64,000 nt of DNA from Nocardia sp. XZ_19_385 (GTDB lineage Bacteria > Actinomycetota > Actinomycetes > Mycobacteriales > Mycobacteriaceae): contig NZ_JACVEE010000005.1 of NCBI RefSeq assembly GCF_015355755.1, forward strand, positions 261,025 to 325,024. The letters run 5' to 3'. Of the stretch, positions 52,510 to 61,300 are shown one piece after another (within the stretch, counting starts at the first letter, position 1; each line of letters opens with the position of its first letter). A program made the position numbers and the translations under genes. The notes under the pieces are model-generated. The model was not told where the DNA came from. It searched no databases and was given only the letters and a program-made list of their open reading frames with translations.

Positions 52510-53829
52510 ATGGCTCGATACTTGATCGCGGCGACACCGATTCCCGGGCATGTCACGCCCATGCTGGCGATAGCCGCTGATCTGGTGCGGCGCGGTCACC
52601 AGGTGCGGTTCCTGACCGGCGCCGCCTTCGCGGAGGTGGTCCGCGCGCGCGGAGTGCACCACGCGGTGCTGCCGCAAGCGGCGGAAGTATCGCGAATCGG
52701 CCTCCCCGACGGACTGCTCCCGGAGTTGCTGCGGCGGTGGCGAACCGGTCGAATCGAGATGCGAACCGGTTTTCTGGACCCACTCGCCGCTCAGTACCAC
52801 GCTCTGCGCGCCGAGCTGGACCGGACGGAATTCGATGCCGTGCTGGTCGATGTGATGTTCACCGGCGCCATTCCGCTGGTCCTCGACCGGTCCGCGCGTC
52901 CTCCGGTGCTGGCCTGCGGGGTGGTTCCGCTGATGCTTTCCAGTGCGGACTGTGCGCCGTTCGGCGTGGGCTGGCAGCCGCGCGCCGACCGCGACTACGC
53001 GGCGATGAACCGGTTCGTCGAGCGGGTGCTGTTTCGCCGCGACCAGTCGCGCCTCGACGCGATTCTGTGCGAGTTGGGTGTGGGTCCCGCGCCGTTATAC
53101 CTGCTCGACTGGCCGGTGCTGGCCGACCGGCTCCTGCAGTTCACGATTCCGGGATTCGAGTATCCGCGCGGTGATCTGCCGGAATCGGTCGTGTTCACCG
53201 GCCCGATACCCCTCGGCGGCACCGACGCGGTGTTGCCGGAGTGGTGGAGTGTGCTGCGCAGCGGCCGCAAGGTGGTCCATATGACCCAAGGGACTTGGGA
53301 CAACAGCGATTTCGATCAGTTGATCCGGCCGGCGCTGCGCGCGTTGGCCGATCGTAGCGACGTGGTGGTCGTCGCGTGCACCGGTGGTGCGCCCGCGGCA
53401 CTGGGACCGGTTCCGGCCAACGCCTACGTCACCGATTTCGTCCCCTATGAGCAGCTGTTGCCGTTCGTGGACGTGATGATCACCAACGGCGGCTACGGGG
53501 GTGTGCAGCAGGCGTTGCGGCACGGGGTGCCGCTGATCGTCGCGGGTGACACCGCGGACAAGCCGGAGATCGGCGCGCGTGTCGCCTATACGGGCACCGG
53601 CATCGATCTCGGTACCGCCCGTCCCGGTTCCGCCCGGCTCGCCGCGGCTGTCGACCGGGTCTCGAATTCGCCGCGGTACCGCACCGCGGCGCGGCGGATG
53701 GCAGCCGACATGGCCGCGTACGCGCCCTTCGAATCGATCGCCGCGGCGTTGGCCGCGGCATCCTCCCCGCCTGCACCGCACCGAAGCAGACCTGGCAGCA
53801 CCGCGACGCGAAACGGAGAATCCCTGTGA
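52510..53829 (+). CDS. UDP-glycosyltransferase-like (carotenoid glycosyltransferase candidate)
   Basis: The 439-residue GT-B enzyme of the MGT/UGT family has an N-terminal acceptor domain (LIAATPIPGHVTPMLAIAAD with the conserved GH) and a C-terminal donor domain with the signature region VTDFVPYEQLLPFVDVMITN followed by GGYGGVQQALRHGVPLIVAG. It is first in the crt operon; its stop overlaps crtE (GTGA). By position it may glucosylate a hydroxylated carotenoid, as CrtX does with zeaxanthin; no hydroxylase is visible in the window, so the acceptor is open. ATG 52510 follows GAGGGA. Confidence 0.82.
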   Translation: MARYLIAATPIPGHVTPMLAIAADLVRRGHQVRFLTGAAFAEVVRARGVHHAVLPQAAEVSRIGLPDGLLPELLRRWRTGRIEMRTGFLDPLAAQYHALRAELDRTEFDAVLVDVMFTGAIPLVLDRSARPPVLACGVVPLMLSSADCAPFGVGWQPRADRDYAAMNRFVERVLFRRDQSRLDAILCELGVGPAPLYLLDWPVLADRLLQFTIPGFEYPRGDLPESVVFTGPIPLGGTDAVLPEWWSVLRSGRKVVHMTQGTWDNSDFDQLIRPALRALADRSDVVVVACTGGAPAALGPVPANAYVTDFVPYEQLLPFVDVMITNGGYGGVQQALRHGVPLIVAGDTADKPEIGARVAYTGTGIDLGTARPGSARLAAAVDRVSNSPRYRTAARRMAADMAAYAPFESIAAALAAASSPPAPHRSRPGSTATRNGESL

Positions 53830-54938
53830 GCACAGTGCTTTTCGATCCGGTCGAACCACCGCACGCGCCGGTTGATCGGGATGCCGCGGATGGCTTCGCG
53901 CACTGGTACGGCGGGCTGCGCGCCCAGGTGCTGGACGAGGTCGCCGAGTTCTTGGCGCGGGCGCGCATCGAGGAACTGGCGGTTGCCGGGGTCGAGGAGG
54001 TGTTGCGTCAGTACGCGCTGGGCGGCAAATGCCTGCGCTCCACCTTCATGTATCTGGGCTGGCTGTGCGGCGGCGAGCACGACCCCGCCGCATTGCGGGC
54101 GTGCGCCAGTCTGGAACTGCTGCACGCGTTCGCGCTGCTCCAAGACGACGTGATGGACGCGGGCATGCTGCGGCGCGGCGAAACGTCTGCCCACCTGCGG
54201 TTGTCGGAGCGGCATCGGGAGAACGGCCGATCCGGGTCGGCGCGCCGATTCGGCGCGTCCGCGGCGACGCTGCTCGGCGACATGTGCCTGGTCTGGGCGG
54301 AACAGATGCTGCGGGAAAGCGGGGTCGGCGCCGAGGCGCTGGCGCGGCTGTGGCCGACCTACGACCTGATGCGGATCGAATTGGCGGTGGGGCAGTTCGC
54401 GGATCTGTCCAACGACACCCGGGATCTGCCCACGCTGGAAACGGTCCTGGCCATCGCGCGCGCGAAATCGGGCAACTACACGGTGCGGCGTCCCTTGGAA
54501 ATGGGTGCGGCACTGGCGGATTGCCCCGCGGCGACGATCACGGCGCTGGGCCGCTACGGCAGCCTCGTCGGTGAGGCTTTTCAGTTGCGTGACGACCTGC
54601 TCGGGATCTTCGGCTCCGCCACGGTCACCGGAAAACCCGAAGACAGCGATCTGGGTCAGCACAAAGCGACCAGCGTGGTGGTGGCCGCGTTCGAGATGGC
54701 CGACACCGCGACTCGAACCCAGCTGACGGAAGTCACGACGCTGCCGGTGCTCGACGCGGCGGCGATCACGCGCAGCCGGGAGCTGATCGCGGCCACCGGT
54801 GCGCCGGAGTACATCGAGTCGATGATCGCCGAACGGGTCGCGGAGGCGACCACGGTGCTCGGGACGCACGACCTGAAACCGGATCGGCGCGCGGCACTGG
54901 AACATATGGCGCTGCTGTGCACCGCCCGCGAACTATGA
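53826..54938 (+). CDS. crtE: Geranylgeranyl diphosphate synthase
   Basis: The 370-residue trans-prenyl synthase has the first Asp-rich motif in LLQDDVMDAGMLRRG (about 105-112) and the second in FQLRDDLLGIFG (about 254), which bind Mg and the allylic diphosphate. It condenses IPP with shorter prenyl diphosphates to GGPP, the carotenoid precursor. DDVMD (two residues between) is the bacterial type II/III pattern. GTG start overlaps the glycosyltransferase stop by 4 nt; crtI follows after 13 bp. Confidence 0.9.
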   Translation: MSTVLFDPVEPPHAPVDRDAADGFAHWYGGLRAQVLDEVAEFLARARIEELAVAGVEEVLRQYALGGKCLRSTFMYLGWLCGGEHDPAALRACASLELLHAFALLQDDVMDAGMLRRGETSAHLRLSERHRENGRSGSARRFGASAATLLGDMCLVWAEQMLRESGVGAEALARLWPTYDLMRIELAVGQFADLSNDTRDLPTLETVLAIARAKSGNYTVRRPLEMGAALADCPAATITALGRYGSLVGEAFQLRDDLLGIFGSATVTGKPEDSDLGQHKATSVVVAAFEMADTATRTQLTEVTTLPVLDAAAITRSRELIAATGAPEYIESMIAERVAEATTVLGTHDLKPDRRAALEHMALLCTAREL

Positions 54939-54951
54939 CGAGGGAGAAGTA

Positions 54952-56475
54952 ATGCGCACCGTTTCCGGTCGTACCGATCATGTCGTGGTGGTCGGCGCGG
55001 GACTGGCAGGTTTGTCCGCGGCGCTGCACCTGGCGGGCCGGGGACGCTCGGTCACCGTCGTCGAGCGCGAAGCCTGGCCGGGCGGCCGCATGGGGCGGCT
55101 CGACATCGATGGCTACCGCATCGACACCGGCCCGACCGTGCTGACCATGCCCGAAGTGCTCGACGAAGCCTTCGCCGCGGTGGGGGAGCGGACCTCGGAT
55201 CGAGTCCAGTTGGTCCCGGTCGCACCGGCCTACCACGCGCGTTTCGCCGACGGACGCACCCTCGAGGTGCACAGCGACGCCGCCGAGATGACCCGGCGGA
55301 TCACCGATTTCGCCGGTGCCGGGCAGGCGGCGGGCTATAACCGGCTGCGCGCCTGGCTGACCCGGCTGTACGCGGCGGAGTTCGATCAATTCATCGGGTC
55401 GAATTTCGATTCGCCGGCGTCGATGCTCACGCCCGGATTGGCCCGGCTCGTCGGCCTGGGCGGGTTTCGCGGCTGGGACCGCAAGGTCGCCGAGTTCATC
55501 GACGACCCAGACTTGCGTCGCGTCTTCACCTTCCAGTCGTTGTATGCGGGCGTCGCGCCACAGCACGCGCGGGCGGCCTACGCCGTGATCGCCTACATGG
55601 ACACCATGGCGGGGGTTTTCTTCCCGCGGGGCGGCATGCGTGCGGTGCCCGATGCGCTGGCGGCGGCGGCCGAATCCGCGGGTGTGCGGTTCCGATACGG
55701 CGACGCGGTGACGGAATTGGTCAGATCCGGCAACCGTGTGCACGCTGTGCGCACCGAGCAGGGCGCCGACATCGCCTGCGACGCAGTGGTGTTGACCACC
55801 GAACTGCACCGCAGTCACGCGCTGCTCGGGCACCGTTCGCGCCGGCCGATGGCGGTGCGCGCCGCGCCCTCGGCGGTGGTCCTGCATCTGGGCTGTGACC
55901 GCGGCAGCGAGCTTCCGCACCACAGCCTGCTCTTCGGCGCGGCCTGGCGGTCCGTCTTCCGCGAGATCATCACCGAGGGGCAGGTCATGTCCGATCCGTC
56001 GCTGCTGCTCACCAGGCCCACGGCCGCCGATCCGTCGCTCGCGCCGCCGGGGCGCGATCTGCTCTATCTGCTCGCACCCGCGCCGAATCTGGCACGCGGC
56101 GATATCGATTGGGACGCAAAGGGTCCCGAGTACGCCGAGCAGATCCTCGACATCGCGCGACGGCGGCTGGGCGGCGACGCGCTGCGCGATGTGCAGGTGC
56201 TGCGCGTGGTCACTCCCGCGGACTGGGCGCGACAGGACATGCTCGCCGGTAGCCCCTTCGCGCTGGCGCACACCTTCGCCCAAACCGGGCCGTTCCGGCC
56301 GGCCAACATGGTGCGCGGAGTCGAAAACGCGGTGCTGGCAGGCGGATCGACGGTTCCCGGAGTCGGTATACCGCCGGTGCTCATCTCCGGACGTCTCGCC
56401 GCCGATCGGATCACCGGCCCGTGGCACGGTGCCCACCCGACCGCCGGAACAGTAGCGGATCGGGGAGCGCGATGA
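54952..56475 (+). CDS. crtI: Phytoene desaturase
   Basis: The 507-residue FAD enzyme has the dinucleotide-binding start HVVVVGAGLAGLSAALHLAG, then ERE-type loop and GGRMGRLDIDGYRIDTGPTV. The C-terminal FAD motif is GGSTVPGVGIPPVLISGRLA. It introduces double bonds into phytoene to give lycopene. Start ATG 54952 has GAGGGAG 9 nt upstream. The stop overlaps crtB (ATGA). Confidence 0.93.
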   Translation: MRTVSGRTDHVVVVGAGLAGLSAALHLAGRGRSVTVVEREAWPGGRMGRLDIDGYRIDTGPTVLTMPEVLDEAFAAVGERTSDRVQLVPVAPAYHARFADGRTLEVHSDAAEMTRRITDFAGAGQAAGYNRLRAWLTRLYAAEFDQFIGSNFDSPASMLTPGLARLVGLGGFRGWDRKVAEFIDDPDLRRVFTFQSLYAGVAPQHARAAYAVIAYMDTMAGVFFPRGGMRAVPDALAAAAESAGVRFRYGDAVTELVRSGNRVHAVRTEQGADIACDAVVLTTELHRSHALLGHRSRRPMAVRAAPSAVVLHLGCDRGSELPHHSLLFGAAWRSVFREIITEGQVMSDPSLLLTRPTAADPSLAPPGRDLLYLLAPAPNLARGDIDWDAKGPEYAEQILDIARRRLGGDALRDVQVLRVVTPADWARQDMLAGSPFALAHTFAQTGPFRPANMVRGVENAVLAGGSTVPGVGIPPVLISGRLAADRITGPWHGAHPTAGTVADRGAR

Positions 56476-57449
56476 CCCACGCCGAACTCGTCGCCGCCGG
56501 TATCGAGGACCCCGCCTTGCAGCAGTCCTACCGCGAGTGCCGCGCACTCAACGCCCGCCACGGCAAGACCTTCTTCCTGGCGACGCGGTTGCTCGCGCCC
56601 GATCAGCGCCCTGCCGTGCACGCGCTCTACGGTTTCGCGCGCCGCGCCGACGACATCCTCGACGACTTCGACCCGGCGCTCACCGTTGCCGAGCGTGCGG
56701 CTCGATTGGCCAGGCTGGCAACGCAATTCGAGTCCGTGGATACCGCGGGAGACGCCGTGCTGGCCGCGGTGCGGCACACCGTCGAGCGCTACCGGATACC
56801 GCGGGATCTGTTCGAGGCGTTCTTGATGTCGATGCGCATGGACCTCTCGGTCACCGACTATCCGGACCGGTCCGCGCTGGATCGCTACGTCTACGGTTCG
56901 GCGGAGGTGATCGGACTGCAATTGCTGCCGGTACTCGGCACCGCCTCGGCTGCGGCGGAAGCCGCGCCCTACGCGGCCGCGCTCGGAAAAGCCTTCCAGC
57001 TCACCAACTTTCTGCGCGATATCGACGAGGACCTGGCCCGCGATCGCGTCTATCTGCCCGCCGACGAACTGGCCGCGCACGGCGTCGACCGGGAACTGCT
57101 GTCGTGGTGTAGCGGGCGTGGCAAAGCCGACCCGCGGGTGCGTGCCGCATTGGCCGCACAACACGCCGAGACCCGCGCGATCTACGACTACGCACGCGCC
57201 GGTATCGAGACGCTGGCGCCGCGGTCACGGCCCTGCGTGGCCACGGCCGCGGTGCTGTACGCGCGGATCCTCGACCGGATCGAGGACCGGGACTTCGAAG
57301 TCTTCGGACATCGCGCCAGGGTCGGCACCGGCGAACGCCTGCGCGTCGGCGGCGCCGGTGTGTTCAAAGCATGGTGGGCCCGCCGGAAAGCGCAGCCGGT
57401 CCCGGCGCCCGCGCTGGAGAACCTCCCGACGACTGCCACCGAGGAGTGA
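56472..57449 (+). CDS. crtB: Phytoene synthase
   Basis: The 325-residue squalene/phytoene synthase has both aspartate motifs, ARRADDILDD and NFLRDIDEDLARDRVYLP, and HGKTFFLATRLL near the N-terminus. It condenses two GGPP head to head to phytoene, at the membrane surface. The ATG overlaps the crtI stop by 4 nt. crtYc follows at 2 nt. Confidence 0.93.
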   Translation: MTHAELVAAGIEDPALQQSYRECRALNARHGKTFFLATRLLAPDQRPAVHALYGFARRADDILDDFDPALTVAERAARLARLATQFESVDTAGDAVLAAVRHTVERYRIPRDLFEAFLMSMRMDLSVTDYPDRSALDRYVYGSAEVIGLQLLPVLGTASAAAEAAPYAAALGKAFQLTNFLRDIDEDLARDRVYLPADELAAHGVDRELLSWCSGRGKADPRVRAALAAQHAETRAIYDYARAGIETLAPRSRPCVATAAVLYARILDRIEDRDFEVFGHRARVGTGERLRVGGAGVFKAWWARRKAQPVPAPALENLPTTATEE

Positions 57450-57451
57450 CC

Positions 57452-57790
57452 GTGGACCGATGGCACTATCTGCTCGTCCTGATCGCGTGCGTGGTGTTGA
57501 CGGCGCCGCTGGAATTCCTCGGGCGCGGGGTATATCGCAGGCCGCGCTTGCTGCTGGGCGCCGTGGTGCCGATCGGTGTGTTCGTCATCTGGGATCTGGT
57601 GGCGATCGCCGCGGGCGTGTGGAGTTTCAATCCGCGCTATGTGCTCGGTGTACGGCTGCCGGGCGGGCTGCCGCTCGAGGAATTGCTGTTCTTCGTGGTC
57701 GTGCCGCTGTGCGGGTTGCTGACCTTCGTCGCGGTCGAGGGCTTGCTGGACAAGGCGCGCCTCGCCGGCCGGAAACGGGCACAACGGTGA
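57452..57790 (+). CDS. crtYc: Lycopene cyclase subunit (CrtYc type)
   Basis: The 112-residue polytopic protein has three membrane segments (YLLVLIACVVLTAPLEFLGR, LLLGAVVPIGVFVIWDLVAI, LPLEELLFFVVVPLCGLLTF) and the PLEELLFF motif of heterodimeric lycopene cyclases. With CrtYd it closes lycopene ends to beta-ionone rings, as in Brevibacterium and mycobacteria. GTG 57452 follows GAGGAG. Its stop overlaps crtYd (GTGA). Confidence 0.9.
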   Translation: MDRWHYLLVLIACVVLTAPLEFLGRGVYRRPRLLLGAVVPIGVFVIWDLVAIAAGVWSFNPRYVLGVRLPGGLPLEELLFFVVVPLCGLLTFVAVEGLLDKARLAGRKRAQR

Positions 57791-58119
57791 ACCTGGGCGG
57801 AGTGGGTTACACGCTGCCCGCCGTGGTCGCGGTCGTCGTGGTGTGCCTGCTGGAGTGGATGTGGTTGCGCACCGGGCTGTTTCACCGTCCGGCCTACTGG
57901 CTGTCGATGCTGATCGTGTTCGGATTTCAGATCCCGGTCGACGGCTGGCTCACCGATCTCGACGCTCCCATCATCGTCTACAACCCGGATCACATTCTCG
58001 GCCTTCGTTTTCCGCTGGATATCCCGGTAGAGGACTTCCTGTTCGGGTTCGCGCTGGTGACCGCGGTCCTGCTCGGCTGGGAACGAACACGACAGCGACA
58101 GGAGGAAGCTCGCCGATGA
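57787..58119 (+). CDS. crtYd: Lycopene cyclase subunit (CrtYd type)
   Basis: The 110-residue partner of CrtYc also has three membrane segments and the related motif FPLDIPVEDFLFGFALV. The two are homologous and act as a heterodimer in the membrane. GTG 57787 overlaps the crtYc stop; its own stop overlaps crtU (ATGA at 58116). Confidence 0.9.
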   Translation: MNLGGVGYTLPAVVAVVVVCLLEWMWLRTGLFHRPAYWLSMLIVFGFQIPVDGWLTDLDAPIIVYNPDHILGLRFPLDIPVEDFLFGFALVTAVLLGWERTRQRQEEARR

Positions 58120-59693
58120 CCAGCGATGTGCGCGCGATCGGGCACGGCCGAGACGCTCGGCGGGTGCGTTATCCGGCAGCAGTGGGACGGTCCGATGTGG
58201 GCCGGGACGGCCGCCGCCCCAGGGCTGTGGTCGTGGGTGCGGGCATCGCCGGTTTGGCCGCCGCGACCGGATTGGCCGAGCGTGGATTCGAGGTCGAGGT
58301 CATCGAACGCGAGCGGTATCTGGGCGGGCGGGTCGGCGGCTGGACACACCGGCTCGACGACGGCAGCCCGGTCGCCATGAATCGTGGCTTCCACGCCTTT
58401 TTCGCGCAGTACTACAATCTGCGAAAGATGCTGTCGCGCAGTGATCCTCGGCTCGACCGGCTGCATCGGCTGGCGGATTACCCGCTGATCGACGGGCACG
58501 GGCGCGTGGACAGTTTCCGCGGGATTCCGCGTACGCCGCCATGGAACGCGATCGCCTTCGCGCTGCGCAGCCCCACCTTCCGCCTGCGCGACCTGATCCA
58601 GCTCGACGCCCGGGCCGCCGCGCCGCTGGCCGCGGTGTCGGTGCCGCGCATCTACGAGCAACTCGACCACCTCGACGCGGAAACCTTCCTGCGCGACATC
58701 AACTTTCCGGAGGCCGCCCGGCATCTGGCCTTCGAGGTGTTCTCGCGCAGCTTCTTCGTGGCGCCGAAGAACATGTCGGCCGCCGAGCTCGCGGCGATGT
58801 TCCACATCTATTTTCTCGGCTCCAGCGAGGGCCTGGTCTTCGATGTGGCCGAAGACAACTTCGATGTGAGCCTGTGGAATCCGCTGGCGGAGTATCTGAG
58901 CGGGTCAGGACGGGTCCGTTTCCACACGGGCGTCCGCGTGCAGCGGATCGATACCGCGGGTGACGGTTTCGTCATCGCGGACGACACCGGCGCGACGACA
59001 CCGGCCGACGCGGTGGTACTGGCCGCCGACATTCCCGGCCTGCGCCGTGTCGTCGCCGCGTCACCGACGCTCGGCACCACCGAATGGCGTTCGCGGATAA
59101 CCGAATTGGGCACCGCGCCCAGCTTCGCGGTGTTGCGGCTGTGGCTGGATCGGCCGGTGCGCGCGGACCGGCCGAGCTTCCTGGGCACCGGGAACATGGA
59201 CCCGCTCGACAACATCAGCATCGTGAGCTCCTACGAACGGCAGGCCGCGGAATGGGCGCGCACGCACGGCGGCAGCGTCGTCGAACTGCACGCCTACGCG
59301 GCGGCGGACGAGCAACCCGCGCCCGGACCCGCCGCGGAGCTGCGCCGGCGCCTACTGGCGCGGCTGCACGAGATCTATCCCGAGACCGCCGCCGCACGGA
59401 TCGTGGGGGAAACGACGCTGTGGCGCCAGGACTGCCCGCGATTCGCTCCCGGCGACTTCGCGCGCCGACCCGGTGTGCTCACACCGGTTCCCGGACTCGT
59501 GCTCGCCGGTGACGGCATCCGCGTCGACCTACCGGTGGCCTTGATGGAACGCGCCGCGACCACCGGATGGCTCGCGGCCAACGCGCTGCTCGACCGGCAC
59601 GGCGGTGCCGGCCACGACTTGCAGACAGTCCCGGCCCGCGGGCGCTCGGCGGCGCTGCGGACATTGGCCACCCTCGGAAGGCACGATCGATGA
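58116..59693 (+). CDS. crtU: Carotenoid phi-ring synthase/desaturase-methyltransferase (CrtU type)
   Basis: The 525-residue FAD-dependent protein of the CrtI superfamily has VVVGAGIAGLAAATGLAERG near residue 38, the CrtU-type region MNRGFHAFFAQYYNLRKMLS and a C-terminal GLVLAGDGIRVDLPVALMER. CrtU enzymes convert beta-rings to aromatic phi-rings, giving chlorobactene or isorenieratene. The match of the RGFHAFF stretch is the main reason for CrtU rather than a phytoene-type desaturase. It overlaps both neighbours by 4 nt. The following Rieske protein may supply its electrons. Confidence 0.82.
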   Translation: MTSDVRAIGHGRDARRVRYPAAVGRSDVGRDGRRPRAVVVGAGIAGLAAATGLAERGFEVEVIERERYLGGRVGGWTHRLDDGSPVAMNRGFHAFFAQYYNLRKMLSRSDPRLDRLHRLADYPLIDGHGRVDSFRGIPRTPPWNAIAFALRSPTFRLRDLIQLDARAAAPLAAVSVPRIYEQLDHLDAETFLRDINFPEAARHLAFEVFSRSFFVAPKNMSAAELAAMFHIYFLGSSEGLVFDVAEDNFDVSLWNPLAEYLSGSGRVRFHTGVRVQRIDTAGDGFVIADDTGATTPADAVVLAADIPGLRRVVAASPTLGTTEWRSRITELGTAPSFAVLRLWLDRPVRADRPSFLGTGNMDPLDNISIVSSYERQAAEWARTHGGSVVELHAYAAADEQPAPGPAAELRRRLLARLHEIYPETAAARIVGETTLWRQDCPRFAPGDFARRPGVLTPVPGLVLAGDGIRVDLPVALMERAATTGWLAANALLDRHGGAGHDLQTVPARGRSAALRTLATLGRHDR

Positions 59694-60670
59694 AAAAGTC
59701 GCCGCTGCAACGTTTCTCACCGCAGACCTGGTCGCGCCAAGACCCCACCTACGATACCGCCGATCCCGCGCTGATCGCGGCGGCGCTGCGCTGGTCGCAG
59801 CGCCGCCCGTCGGGCAATTGGTACGCCATCGCCGCCAGTCGTCAGATCCGTGCCGATCGGCCCTTCGCCACCACAGTCGGCGGCGTGGAGATCGTGGCCT
59901 GGCGTGATGGGGGCGGCGGCCTGCATATCGGTCCCGGCGCCTGCCCGCACCTGGGGGCGGATCTGGGGACCGCCGAGGTCGAGGACGCCGCGTTGATCTG
60001 CCGGTGGCACGGGATGCGGGTCGGCGCCGGGGGTTCCGCGCGCTGGAGCCCTTACCCCGCCCATGACGATGGCGTGCTGGCGTGGGTGCGCCTGGACAAG
60101 CTGGGCGGCGAGGAGCCCACCGCCACACCGATTCTCGGGGCCCGGCCGGTCGATGCCACCGTGCACGCGGTGACCCGTTTGGTCGGCGTATGCGAGCCAC
60201 GCGACATCATCGCCAACCGCCTCGACCCCTGGCACGGATCCTGGTTCCATCCCTATTCGTTCGCCCGCTTGACCGTGACCCAGGCCCCGCCACGGCACGA
60301 CATCACCGAAGACAACCACCGATTCCTGCTGAACGTGACCTTCCGGGTGACGCGAAAACTCGGCGTGCCGGTCGAAGCGGAATTCACCTGCCCGGACCCG
60401 CGGACCATCATCATGCGCATCACCTCCGGTGAGGGGACGGGCAGCGTGGTCGAAACGCACGCCACCCCGCTGGGGCCCGGCCCGGACGGCCGCGAGCTGA
60501 CCTCCGTCATCGAAGCCGTTGTCGCACATTCGGACCGGCCGGGATTCCGGCACGCACGGCGGGTGCTGCCGCTGCTGCGCCCCGCCATGCGGTACACGGC
60601 GGAACGCCTGTGGCGCGACGATCTCGTCTACGCCGAGCGCCGCTACGCAGTGCGCGTCCGGCAGCGCTGA
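59690..60670 (+). CDS. Rieske [2Fe-2S] protein (DUF5914 type), crt operon partner
   Basis: The 326-residue protein has a Rieske site C-P-H (GACPHLGADLG) and C-R-W-H (ALICRWHGMRVG) about 18 residues apart, in the middle of the N-terminal half, followed by a DUF5914-like domain (NRLDPWHGSWFHPYSFARLT). Rieske centres pass one electron to oxygenases or desaturases. Its start overlaps the crtU stop by 4 nt, arguing that it serves the CrtU reaction or a ring oxidation. It ends the operon. I know of no experiment on this family. Confidence 0.82.
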   Translation: MKKSPLQRFSPQTWSRQDPTYDTADPALIAAALRWSQRRPSGNWYAIAASRQIRADRPFATTVGGVEIVAWRDGGGGLHIGPGACPHLGADLGTAEVEDAALICRWHGMRVGAGGSARWSPYPAHDDGVLAWVRLDKLGGEEPTATPILGARPVDATVHAVTRLVGVCEPRDIIANRLDPWHGSWFHPYSFARLTVTQAPPRHDITEDNHRFLLNVTFRVTRKLGVPVEAEFTCPDPRTIIMRITSGEGTGSVVETHATPLGPGPDGRELTSVIEAVVAHSDRPGFRHARRVLPLLRPAMRYTAERLWRDDLVYAERRYAVRVRQR

Positions 60671-60694
60671 GGCCCGCCTCGTTGCCGGCCGGCG

Positions 60695-61300
60695 TCATTT
60701 CTCCCTGATCGGATTGGCGAAGTCAGCCCGCTTGAGGTGGCAGCCGGTGGTCGCCGAGATAACCGTAGCCTTCTGGCTGCCGACTTTGATCACGGTGCCG
60801 ATGTCAGGGTTGGAAAACCAGATGTCGTGATTGCCCGGCGTTCCCGGGACGCTGTTGATGTCCTGCATGACCGCTGGATTGCTGGCCCCGACCTTTGCGA
60901 CGATCTCATTCACGCGGCCGACGAGGGTTGGCCAGACCTCATCTGGGATCGGAGCGCTGGCGACATAGTTGCGCAGAGTTCGCTTTAATCCGTTGGTCCG
61001 ATCGAACGGTCGACCGCATCGTGTAGTCGACTCTTCACGATTCCAATAGAAGCGGAGCCCAGGGACCAGTTCAGAGGCGGCAGCCGCGATCTGTTCAACG
61101 ACTCCGTTGATCTCCGCGGTGGCATCTTCCATGCTGCTTCGCTGCTGCAATTGTTGCGCGGCTGCGGCGGTTTCGTCGTCACTGCTTGGTTCGTACGGAT
61201 TCTCAGTCATTCGATACAGCCCTATCGCTAGCAGGATCATCATGATCACTCCGGCAACCAACGTGAGGGCGATGATCAATCGCATTCGATTGCGGGTCAT
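60695..61300 (-). CDS. Membrane-anchored protein, LppA-like, third gene of the WXG operon
   Basis: The 201-residue protein has an N-terminal signal or anchor (RLIIALTLVAGVIMMILLAI) without a lipobox Cys and a soluble outer domain (ATAEINGVVEQIAAAASELV, RNYVASAPIPDEVWPTLVGR, two Cys). The outer domain resembles LppA-type mycobacterial lipoproteins; function unknown. Its start overlaps the stop of the DUF1023 hydrolase by 4 nt, so it is co-translated with it. Confidence 0.65.
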   Translation of the reverse strand: MTRNRMRLIIALTLVAGVIMMILLAIGLYRMTENPYEPSSDDETAAAAQQLQQRSSMEDATAEINGVVEQIAAAASELVPGLRFYWNREESTTRCGRPFDRTNGLKRTLRNYVASAPIPDEVWPTLVGRVNEIVAKVGASNPAVMQDINSVPGTPGNHDIWFSNPDIGTVIKVGSQKATVISATTGCHLKRADFANPIREK

